From CAYWMD01 sp964458575 (GTDB lineage: Bacteria; Verrucomicrobiota; Verrucomicrobiia; Limisphaerales; JADLHS01): DNA of 64,000 nucleotides. Every line of letters starts with the position of its first letter. The first letter of the stretch is position 1. The stretch lies in the NCBI GenBank assembly GCA_964458575.1, contig CAYWMD010000014.1:1-64000 (forward strand), given 5' to 3'. Made by a program: the position numbers and the translations under genes. The notes beneath the pieces are model-generated. The model saw nothing but the letters and a program-made list of their open reading frames with translations. It had not been told where the DNA came from and did no database searches. Below are positions 44,049 through 51,783 of this stretch, one piece after another.

Positions 44049-45119
44049 TTAAAGCCGAGCTGTCCGCTTACACCTCCAGGTCATCAGGTAGAAACCCAAC
44101 ACCAGCAACACCCCTGCCCCCGGCTCCGGAATACTCGCAATCCGGAAGCCGAGGTCGAACGTCTCGAACTGCGGCAATTCCCCACCATCGTTGCGATGTT
44201 CCCGCGTGGCTCGCATCGGTCTCTCCTGCCAAAACCATGAACCGCCCCGCACACCGCGCAGGTTGCCCACTGATTTGAGGGCATCGTTCCACTCTTCCAC
44301 GTTTCCACCTTGATCAAAAGTGGCGTAGAAGCTTGCCGCCGAATTGAACTCCCCCGCGTCGGTCAGGGCGTTGTCAGCCGGAGGTTCGACTAATCCCGTG
44401 ACCGCGTAACCATCGTTGACCCCGTCCGGGATGCCGTCGTCGTAGAAATAATTGGCGCTGTTCGGGTCGCTGGGACTCCCATTGCGACTGTTGGGTTGGG
44501 TGTTGCTTCGGGTGGGATACAGCCAGTAACTGTCGCTGTCACCGCCCTGGTCGGCGGGTTGATAATAGGCGGCTTTGTACCATTCGTTTTCACCCGGAAT
44601 CCAAAACTCCGCGCCGGGATTCTTTGCAAACCCAACGCCACTCAATGCGCCGTTCAAGGTGTAAGCGCCAGCTTCCGTCGTGGACGCATCCTGCGCGCCA
44701 TTGGGCTGCCCGTTGTGCAGCCAGTTCACGAACCGGGCCGCATCGAACCAGCTCACGTAAGTCACCGGACGATCTCCGCTTCCCAGCACTGAATAATTGT
44801 AGGTCCCGGGATCGCCGGTCCGCAGGATGCCGGCGATGTTCGCGTTCGCACCCATGTTGAGGTTGTAAAGCGAATAGGTGTCGGCCGCAGCGACCGCGTT
44901 GAGGAACGCCGCATATTGATTGAGCGTGACCTCGTACTTGCCCAGCGCGAAATCGTAACCCACCGCGCCGTAACCCGTCACCGGGTCGGCGGGATTTCCG
45001 GCGTCGCCCACGTGGACAAAATCAATGTTGATCAGCGCCAGCGCGCGGGTTGAAACAATCATCCCCACCACCAGAAACAGTGCCAGCCGCCTGAAAATAA
45101 AATCGCGTCGCTTCTTCAA
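44049..45119 (-). CDS. SUMF1/FGE-like protein with PEP-CTERM sorting signal
   Basis: An N-terminal signal (RRLALFLVVGMIVSTRALA) leads into a domain of the formylglycine-generating-enzyme/sulfatase-modifying-factor fold: YDFALGKYEVTLNQYAAFLN, RPVTYVSWFDAARFVNWLHNG, FWIPGENEWYKAAYY, GNVEEWND and RGVRGGSWFW. The C-terminus reads IPEPGAG, a hydrophobic helix and CKRTARL, which is a PEP-CTERM tag handled by an exosortase. I see no pair of active-site cysteines in the usual positions, so it is likely structural and not a true formylglycine-forming enzyme. The start is a TTG at 45119 preceded by GGCGAG; no ATG fits the leader. Confidence 0.82.
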   Translation of the reverse strand: MKKRRDFIFRRLALFLVVGMIVSTRALALINIDFVHVGDAGNPADPVTGYGAVGYDFALGKYEVTLNQYAAFLNAVAAADTYSLYNLNMGANANIAGILRTGDPGTYNYSVLGSGDRPVTYVSWFDAARFVNWLHNGQPNGAQDASTTEAGAYTLNGALSGVGFAKNPGAEFWIPGENEWYKAAYYQPADQGGDSDSYWLYPTRSNTQPNSRNGSPSDPNSANYFYDDGIPDGVNDGYAVTGLVEPPADNALTDAGEFNSAASFYATFDQGGNVEEWNDALKSVGNLRGVRGGSWFWQERPMRATREHRNDGGELPQFETFDLGFRIASIPEPGAGVLLVLGFYLMTWRCKRTARL

Positions 45120-45319
45120 AACTCGCCACTGATGCGGCTGACCTTTTCAGCGTACGCATCGAAAGGAATTCGTACCACAACCGGCCTGATTGCCAACAGG
45201 TAAATACACGCAAGCCAGCCCGCACAAATCCGGATAGTTTGAAGGCGCGGCCCAAACTTGCGTCCCCTCCAAAACGTTGCGGTGGGGTAGATTTTGTTGA
45301 GATGCTCCGCTTTCCCTGT

Positions 45320-47134
45320 TCAGCCTACCTCTTCCTTCAGCCGTCGTTCCGCTTCCACATTGTTCAGGCCATGCCGATGACGCATGACGCTTACACCCAC
45401 CACCGGCGGGTAGGCCTGGTCGGCTTTCATCCGCGGCTCAACGTACTCAATCACCTCGAACAGCAAACGATTCGCCGCCGTGTAATCCAGCCCGGTCAGT
45501 TTCTGAATGTAACGCGTCGAGCGGTCAATGAGCTTCAGGTTGCTCGGCACAACCCAGATCATATAGTTGCCCATCACGCGCCCCAGTCGGACCATCGTGC
45601 AGGTGGAAAGCGTGTTCAGCAGGATTTTCAGACCGACGCGCATCACGCCATCGAGCAGAAGATCCGTTTCCGGCACGGGCACAAGCACGGCCAGGCAATC
45701 CGGATTCCACCCCGCGACAAACAATTCCACCTCACGGCAACTCGCTGCGCTGCCGAGAAAAATCAAACCCGTGCTCGCGCCTGCCTGGCGCGCGGCTTCC
45801 AGTTGCTGCCGTTGAAATCCGTCGGCTGCCAACAATGAATTTTTCTCCGCCTCGACCACCAGCGCCACGGCACTGTCACCCGATCCGAGCGGACGATTCG
45901 CCGTGCCGTTCAATCCGATGCGGAAGCGCATCAATTCCGCGTAGCTGATTTTGCTGATGATCTCGACGGTGCGGGCGTATTTGTCATCCGGCACGAGCCC
46001 GCGCACTTCCTCCGGCCGCCATTCGACGCAACGCGGCGTGCGCTTGCAAATGCGCCCCCAAGCCGTGGGCGAATCCGGATAGGGGACGTAAAGGAACGCC
46101 CAGGATTCGGTGGCGCTGGTGTCATCAAACTTGCGGAACGGCGGCGTGCAATACGTGGGCGAGCGTTCGGTGGTGTCCGTGAGCATGTCAATGCCCACGC
46201 GATCCGCGAAACAATTGTTTTTCCGCGCGGCGCGGTAAACGGCCTCTTCCATCGCCACGAGTTTCGCGAGTGGGCCGGTCACGGCGGGAGCCTTCAAGGT
46301 GGCCAGAAGTTCGGCGAACCGGGCATGGAATTTCACCGGGTCGCAGCCGGGCTTGCCGGTCAAATCGCGCACGACCAGTTCCAACACCGTCACCAACACG
46401 GCCAGTTGGATGCTCGTCGCCTGCATCCGCGTGGAGCCGGTGATGGCCATGGGGCCGGTTGTCAGATTGACTTTTTCGATACGCGGGTCTTCGATCACTT
46501 CACGACTGCGCTGGACGTGGGCGCACAACACCTCGTCCGGATTGTTGTAAACGAAATAAACCTTCGCTCCGACCTCCACACCCTTCCACGCCGTGCCGAT
46601 GACGAACGACGTTTCTCCGCCTTCCGTAATGGCGAACACCACATCTTTGTTGCACACGCCCAGGTCGCCAATCTGTTTCTTGCCGAACGCGGTGAAATCT
46701 TCGAAGCCCTCCACGGCCTTGATCAGCGCGAAATCCCCGCCGGCCATCACCGGAAACGCGCGGTTTTCCCAGTCCTTCGCCGCAGCGGACGCGCTGCGCT
46801 GCCAGAAATCGCGCCAGATCGAAACCAGTTGAATGCTCAGCCGCCCCGTCGAGCCGCAACCGGTGAAAAAAATCTTCCCGCCATTTTTCAACGCGGCCAG
46901 CACCGTGTCGGCCATCGGCCGTGCCCGGCCCGATTCGGCAAATTCCCGATACTTGCGCAACACGTCGTCGTCCACGTCGAACAGCAACCTCAAGCCCGCC
47001 GCGATGTCGCGTTGGGCCGTCTCGCTCAAGCGGGCCGTGACGGGGTGGGACGATTCAGTGGTCAGCGCTCCCAGTTTGAACTGGCCGCTGATTTTGAGGA
47101 ATTCTTCCGAACGCTGATTTGACTGTTCGCTCAT
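45320..47134 (-). CDS. Two-SIS-domain protein resembling GKRP/MurQ
   Basis: A 604-residue protein, about twice the length of MurQ. The opening LTTESSHPVTARLSE and TGCGSTGRLSIQLVSIWRDF resemble the N-terminus of N-acetylmuramate-6-phosphate etherase and the animal glucokinase regulatory protein. TGPMAITGSTRMQATSIQLAVL is the conserved phosphate-binding helix of the first SIS domain. The second half has ALVVEAEKNSLLAADGFQRQQLEAARQAGASTGLIFLG and VRLGRVMGNYMIWV, typical of a second SIS domain. The length and two-domain build match GKRP more than MurQ. It may bind or cleave a phospho-sugar; the activity is unknown. The ATG at 47134 is used; an upstream extension to 47203 is not family-like. Confidence 0.8.
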   Translation of the reverse strand: MSEQSNQRSEEFLKISGQFKLGALTTESSHPVTARLSETAQRDIAAGLRLLFDVDDDVLRKYREFAESGRARPMADTVLAALKNGGKIFFTGCGSTGRLSIQLVSIWRDFWQRSASAAAKDWENRAFPVMAGGDFALIKAVEGFEDFTAFGKKQIGDLGVCNKDVVFAITEGGETSFVIGTAWKGVEVGAKVYFVYNNPDEVLCAHVQRSREVIEDPRIEKVNLTTGPMAITGSTRMQATSIQLAVLVTVLELVVRDLTGKPGCDPVKFHARFAELLATLKAPAVTGPLAKLVAMEEAVYRAARKNNCFADRVGIDMLTDTTERSPTYCTPPFRKFDDTSATESWAFLYVPYPDSPTAWGRICKRTPRCVEWRPEEVRGLVPDDKYARTVEIISKISYAELMRFRIGLNGTANRPLGSGDSAVALVVEAEKNSLLAADGFQRQQLEAARQAGASTGLIFLGSAASCREVELFVAGWNPDCLAVLVPVPETDLLLDGVMRVGLKILLNTLSTCTMVRLGRVMGNYMIWVVPSNLKLIDRSTRYIQKLTGLDYTAANRLLFEVIEYVEPRMKADQAYPPVVGVSVMRHRHGLNNVEAERRLKEEVG

Positions 47135-47212
47135 ATCATCATTGCCTGAAATGAAACATCTGTTCGCCCCGAGGTTGGCGTGGTGGAAATCTTTCGCAAG
47201 CAAAACTCCGCG

Positions 47213-47851
47213 TCAGGAACGAGCAGCCGATCGTGTCGCAACGCCATCCAGCGGCAGCCGCGCCAGACAGGTGTGTTTCGCCCCGCCCGGCGACAATTCA
47301 CTGCGCATGACCTCCACCACGTCCGCCGTCCACTCGCCAAAGACGCGTCCGGCGGTTTCCCGCCCGAATCCCGCTAGGATATCGGCTTCGGGAGGTCGGA
47401 AGCTCTGGATGCGTGTCATCGTGATGTGCCCGGTGAATTTTCCCTCGCGTGCCTGAGCGGTAAGCGCCGCCGCCGCAGCCTCGACCACCCAGGCCAGTTC
47501 CGCCAATCGCTGTTCCTGGTCATGCACACCCACCCACAACACGCGCGGATTCCGCCAGTTCGGAAAGCAACCGACGCTTTCGGCGCGCAGCTTTAGGGGA
47601 GCGAATTTTTTGCAGGCGGTGCTGATTGCTTCCGTGAGCGCGCTCACGCGGGCCGGCGCCACCTGGCCAAGAAACTTCAGCGTGAGATGCCACTGCTCCG
47701 GTCGGGTCCAGCGTACGACCGGCGCTGCTAATTTCCGCCGCAACGCATCCTGCACCTGCTGGATTTCATCCTTCACCGCCACCGGCACCGGCAACGCGAT
47801 GAAAAGCCTCAGGCCGGGGGTCGTAGTTGCTGCTGAAACTTGCGGGTTCAC
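47213..47851 (-). CDS. thpR: RNA 2',3'-cyclic phosphodiesterase (2H family)
   Basis: A 2H phosphoesterase of about 212 residues. The start of the conserved part is GLRLFIALPVPVAVKDEIQQVQ. The two catalytic HxTx motifs are HLTLKFLG and HITMTRI, spaced as in ThpR/LigT. WVGVHDQEQRLAEL between them is also usual. The family opens 2',3'-cyclic phosphate ends on RNA. The open frame runs to 48112 and overlaps the divergent HAD-UbiA gene. I chose the GTG at 47851, just before the conserved domain; a TTG at 47863 is equally possible. It lies upstream of the SIS-domain gene on the same strand. Confidence 0.88.
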   Translation of the reverse strand: MNPQVSAATTTPGLRLFIALPVPVAVKDEIQQVQDALRRKLAAPVVRWTRPEQWHLTLKFLGQVAPARVSALTEAISTACKKFAPLKLRAESVGCFPNWRNPRVLWVGVHDQEQRLAELAWVVEAAAAALTAQAREGKFTGHITMTRIQSFRPPEADILAGFGRETAGRVFGEWTADVVEVMRSELSPGGAKHTCLARLPLDGVATRSAARS

Positions 47852-48045
47852 GTCTATTTTCAAGCAGGTTCCGCGTTCACCGGTAACCAAGGGAGGTTCG
47901 GCACGAAACTTTGCCACTTCGCCGAGGAAAGCCCCACAGCCAGATTGCCGTGAATGTCTGCAACCTTGCGCATCATGCGCGCGCAGGCTTTCCCAATCGC
48001 TGTCGCTTGTCAACGCCCGACGCTCTCGGCTAGTTTGTCCGCGAC

Positions 48046-49167
48046 ATGCCGATCGTGACTGACGCCGATCCAACCAGCCAGGTCCCGCTCGCCGTGGATT
48101 TGGACGGCACACTCATTCGCAGCGACATGATGTGGGAATCGCTGGCGCGATTGCTGCGCGAGCAACCGCTCACCGCGCTGGCTGCGCCGTTCTGGTGGTC
48201 GCGGGGACGGGCCTTTCTCAAACAACAACTGGCCGCGCACGTTCAAGTGGATGCGACCACTCTGCCCTACAACGAACCCTTCCTCGATTGGCTGCGCGGT
48301 CAAAAGCGCGCCGGTCGCAAGCTCGTCCTTGCCACCGCTTCCGATCGCAAGATGGCGGAGCCGGTCGCTCGTCACGTCGGACTCTTCGATGAAGTGCTGG
48401 CCAGCGACGGCCGGACCAATCTGCGCGACGCGGCCAAACTCAACGCGCTCACCCGGAAGTTCGGCGAGCGCGGTTTCGATTACGCCGGCAACTCCACCCC
48501 CGACCTGGAGGTCTGGCGCGGCTCACGCGAAGCCGTCATCGTCAATGCCAGTCCGGGGCTGGTGCGCCGTGCCGCGACGTGCGCGAAAGTGGGACCGATT
48601 TTTCCCGAGCCGGAATCGCGGCTGCGGGCGCTGCTGCAAACCCTACAGCCGGTCCAATGGCTCAAGAACCTGCTCGTCTTCGCCCCCATCATCGCAACAG
48701 GCCACACGACCTTCTGGCCGATGTTGTCCGGCGCCGGCGCGTGGCTGGCGCTGTGTTACTGCGACTCGGGTCTGGCCGGGCTGGCGGACCTCCTCAATCT
48801 GGACGCAGACCGTCGGTGTGCCGCAACCCGTTCACTACCGCTCGCGTCCGGCCGGCTGCCGTTGTCGTGGGGCTTGCTGCTGTTTCCCGCGTTGCTGGTG
48901 TTCAGTTTTCTCATCGCGTGGGAAGTCACCACGGAACTGGTGTTGTTGCTGGTCGTTTACCTGATCGGCGCCACAGCCGTCGCCTCGCGTGCCCGGCGCG
49001 CACCGGCAATGGATGCGCTTGTGCGCGCGTTGCTCTACGGCCTGCGCGTGCTGGCCGGCGTCGTTGCCACGGGTGTCGTTTGCCCCCTCTGGCTGATCGT
49101 CGGTTCGCTGCTCATCTTCCCCGTGCTGGCTGTGACGGAAGGACGCTCTGCCCGGATTGGTTCCTGA
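48046..49167 (+). pseudogene. HAD-UbiA fusion (decaprenyl-phosphate phosphoribose synthase-like), degenerate and truncated
   Basis: The first 200 residues are a HAD phosphatase (AVDLDGTLIRSD; then KLVLATASDRKMAEPVA and FDYAGNSTPDLEVW). The rest is a UbiA-type prenyltransferase membrane part with QPVQWLKNLLVFAPI and LYGLRVLAGVVATGV. Two faults are visible. The first Asp-rich motif, usually NDLLDLxAD, is changed to ADLLNLDAD, losing the key Asn and one Asp. The protein also stops about 100 residues short. Right after, another frame encodes LKLAFPRVFAKLGP (to 49208), which resembles the usual continuation SLAFxKRxAEL. Its normal role is linking a phosphoribose to a polyprenyl phosphate. I judge the prenyltransferase inactive; the HAD part may persist. 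Confidence 0.7.
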
Positions 49168-49240
49168 AACTTGCCTTTCCGCGTGTTTTCGCCAAGCTCG
49201 GCCCGTGAGATAAAGACAAACACTGCCCCGAATCGAACTC

Positions 49241-51040
49241 ATGCAACTATCTCACGGGCCGAGCCGCGCATTGAAAGATCTGGCCAACCAACTTCTGTTT
49301 CGCAGCCGATACCCGTTTGCCATCGTCGCGGGTTTGGTGCTGGCCGCGGCGTTTCTGGAAATTGGTTTGACCGGCCTGGCCTGGGTCGCTCCAGCGCTCA
49401 TCCTTGCCTGCGCATGGAACAAAACCGGTGCGGACGCATTCCGCATCGGCTACGTCGCCGGCTTGACGCATTACCTCGCGTCGCTTTACTGGCTGCTGCT
49501 GATTCCGGTGCGGTTTTACCCGATTCTGGGTTGGGTCGCACTGAGCGCCTACCTCGCTTTGTATCCGGCGATCTGGGTCTGGCTGATGTCAGGCCTCAGG
49601 GGTCAGGGGGCAGATTCGACCTGGCTGCGCCGCACCGCGTGGTCGCTTGGAGGCGCCGCCCTTTGGGTGGCGTTGGAAATGATCGTGGGGCGACTGCTCA
49701 GTGGCTTCCCATGGAATTACCTCGGCACGTCGCAATACCGGATGTTGCCGCTCATTCAAATCGCCTCGGTGACGGGCGTCTATGGCGTGACGTTCGTGAT
49801 CGTTTGGTTCTCGCTCTCATTGTATTCGGGTGTGACGGCGATTCTGCGCCAGCCCACGCGGCGTCACGCCTGGTTGGGCGAAATGATTTTGCCCATGGCG
49901 ACGCTGGCGGGCTTCTTCGCCTTTGGCCTCGGACGGTTACGCGAACCAAGCCCCGAAGGCCCGACTTTGGGAGTCACATTCATCCAGCCGAGCATCCCGC
50001 AAACGATGATTTGGAACACGTCGGAAAACTCAAATCGCTTTCAGAAATTGCTCGAACTCACCGAACGCGGTTTGACTGCAACTCGGCATGGTGTGGGTCA
50101 TACAAATGAACCCCTCACCCGTCCTGCGGACACCCTCTCCCCATCGGATGGGGAGAGGGACGAAGTGAGGGGAAGCACCACCGACCTGCTCCTCTGGCCG
50201 GAAGCCGCGCTGCCGGAATTCAATGAAACTAGCTTCGCGGCCATCACAAACCTCATCCGTTCGCACGGGGTCTGGATGATCTTCGGCGCCGATGACGTGG
50301 AAGCCAAAGCCAACCCAACCAAGGACAATCCGTACGACGTTTACAACGCCGCATTTCTTTTCAACCCGGATGGCCATTATGTGGCGACGTACCGCAAGCG
50401 CCATCTGGTGATGTTCGGCGAATACATTCCGCTCGAAAGCTGGCTGCCGTTCGCGAAATGGTTCACGTATTTCGGCGGGAGTTTTTCTTCCGGCGACAAG
50501 GTTGTGCCGTTTGAACTGACTTGGTGGGGCGAGCGTCCTCGCGAGCCGCAATCGACATCAAACGACGGCTCGTCAGGAGCCTCGCCCCACCAGAAAACCA
50601 AAACGGCCACGTTGATTTGTTTCGAGGACGTGTTCCCGCATCTCGTGCGCGAATACGTGAACGACGACACGGATTTCCTGGTGAACCTCACAAACGACGG
50701 CTGGTTCGGCGAAGGCGCGGAGCAATGGCAGCACGCCGCGGCCGCGGTGTTTCGCGCCGTGGAAAATGGCCTGCCCCTTGCACGTTGCTGCAACAACGGC
50801 CTGACCTGCTGGATTGATTCATGCGGACGAATTCGCGACATACTGCGCGACAAAAACGGCACCATCTACGGCACGGGTGTGATGACTGCGCAAATTCCCG
50901 TGCTTGCGCCGGATGAAAAACGCACGCGGACATTTTACAACAAACATGGCGATTGGTTTGGGTGGGTGTGTGTGGGATTGGCGGTGCTCGTGGTGCTCGC
51001 TCGACTGAAATTTCCAAATCGAAACTCAGCCGCCGTGTGA
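49241..51040 (+). CDS. lnt: Apolipoprotein N-acyltransferase with two in-frame repeat insertions
   Basis: Lnt attaches the third acyl chain to lipoproteins at the inner membrane. The N-terminal half has six or so membrane spans. The nitrilase-like domain holds the catalytic triad: E321 in LLLWPEAALPEF, K386 in YRKRHLVMFGEYIP and C460 in LICFEDVFPHLV, then NLTNDGWFG. A last membrane span is at the end. The length of 599 is well above the usual 500-540. Two stretches explain the excess: residues 291-311 (PLTRPADTLSPSDGERDEVRG) come from repeat family A, and residues 428-451 (WWGERPREPQSTSNDGSSGASPH) from repeat family E. Both stay in frame. The K386-C460 spacing of 74 returns to about 50, near the E. 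coli value, when the second insert is removed. Confidence 0.93.
   Translation: MQLSHGPSRALKDLANQLLFRSRYPFAIVAGLVLAAAFLEIGLTGLAWVAPALILACAWNKTGADAFRIGYVAGLTHYLASLYWLLLIPVRFYPILGWVALSAYLALYPAIWVWLMSGLRGQGADSTWLRRTAWSLGGAALWVALEMIVGRLLSGFPWNYLGTSQYRMLPLIQIASVTGVYGVTFVIVWFSLSLYSGVTAILRQPTRRHAWLGEMILPMATLAGFFAFGLGRLREPSPEGPTLGVTFIQPSIPQTMIWNTSENSNRFQKLLELTERGLTATRHGVGHTNEPLTRPADTLSPSDGERDEVRGSTTDLLLWPEAALPEFNETSFAAITNLIRSHGVWMIFGADDVEAKANPTKDNPYDVYNAAFLFNPDGHYVATYRKRHLVMFGEYIPLESWLPFAKWFTYFGGSFSSGDKVVPFELTWWGERPREPQSTSNDGSSGASPHQKTKTATLICFEDVFPHLVREYVNDDTDFLVNLTNDGWFGEGAEQWQHAAAAVFRAVENGLPLARCCNNGLTCWIDSCGRIRDILRDKNGTIYGTGVMTAQIPVLAPDEKRTRTFYNKHGDWFGWVCVGLAVLVVLARLKFPNRNSAAV
50111..50172. repeat. 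Palindromic repeat family A, short in-frame copy in lnt
   Basis: CCCCTCAC and GTGAGGGG form the ends, and CCCTCTCCCCATC with GATGGGGAGAGGG forms the inner hairpin. The centre of the longer copies is missing, leaving 62 bases that code without a stop. It is translated as a proline/charge-rich loop before the catalytic glutamate of Lnt. Confidence 0.88.
50522..50592. repeat. Palindromic repeat family E, in-frame copy in lnt
   Basis: The ends TGGTGGGGCGAG and CTCGCCCCACCA are inverted over 12 bases. Inside are CCTCGCGAGCC and GGCTCGTCAGGAG, around a 19-base centre. It is 71 bases long and codes through in lnt. A similar copy of the opposite reading sense is in recN at 52224. Confidence 0.9.
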
Positions 51041-51197
51041 CACTGGGCGTTCACCGCCTTTGCGAATCGAAGCCCCGATATGAAATCTGAACTAACTGGA
51101 TGCTCGACAACCAATTACGTCCAGAATAGGATTCAGTCATGAAGAATGATAGGCTGCACAACCCGCCGCCTACTATTGGCGATTAGGCCGCTGCACC

Positions 51198-51710
51198 ATG
51201 CGCAAGCTGCTCGTTCGTTTGGTTCTACTTTTGGTCGCGTTAGCGATTGCCACAGGGGTTTGGATTATTGCGCAGACGCCGAAGCCACTGACAATCACAA
51301 TCACATTCACCGGATACACCAACGATGCGTTGTTCGGTGACCGTCGAGTCTTGTTTGTGGTCACCAATCACAACGATGTCGCCGTGAAACGATGGCATGT
51401 CTGGCTCATCGAGGGCAAAGATGGCGCTCCGCCGGTGGACGCGTTTTACGCTGTCGAAGGGGGACTTCCCATCCCACGACCAACGACCGCGTTTTTGGCC
51501 GCTCGACAGTCAGAAACCATGTCACTTCCTATTCCGACTAATCAATTGCCTTGGCGTGCACTTGTGCAGTTCTCGCCGGATGGTTGGAAATACCGATACT
51601 CGATGTGGAGAGCCGGGAATTCCAAGACTAGCGACTTGGCGAACCAGCTTCACGTTCCGTATGCTGACTTGCCAGTCCAGGTTTTCGCGAGCGACTGGAT
51701 TGACAAATGA
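51198..51710 (+). CDS. Hypothetical single-span or secreted protein
   Basis: A 170-residue protein with a hydrophobic N-terminal segment (KLLVRLVLLLVALAIATGVWIIA) that anchors or exports it. The remainder is beta-rich (LTITITFTGYTNDALFGDRRVLFVVTNHNDVAVKRWHVWLIE) and looks like an immunoglobulin-like or substrate-binding sandwich. I recognise no family. The gene is isolated, 157 bases after lnt and convergent with recN. Confidence 0.65.
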   Translation: MRKLLVRLVLLLVALAIATGVWIIAQTPKPLTITITFTGYTNDALFGDRRVLFVVTNHNDVAVKRWHVWLIEGKDGAPPVDAFYAVEGGLPIPRPTTAFLAARQSETMSLPIPTNQLPWRALVQFSPDGWKYRYSMWRAGNSKTSDLANQLHVPYADLPVQVFASDWIDK

Positions 51711-51783
51711 CTACGCGGCTTTTGGGGGATAGGCTGAAGTCACCGATAGCAAACTAGCTGATTTCTATGCCACCACCCTTGTT

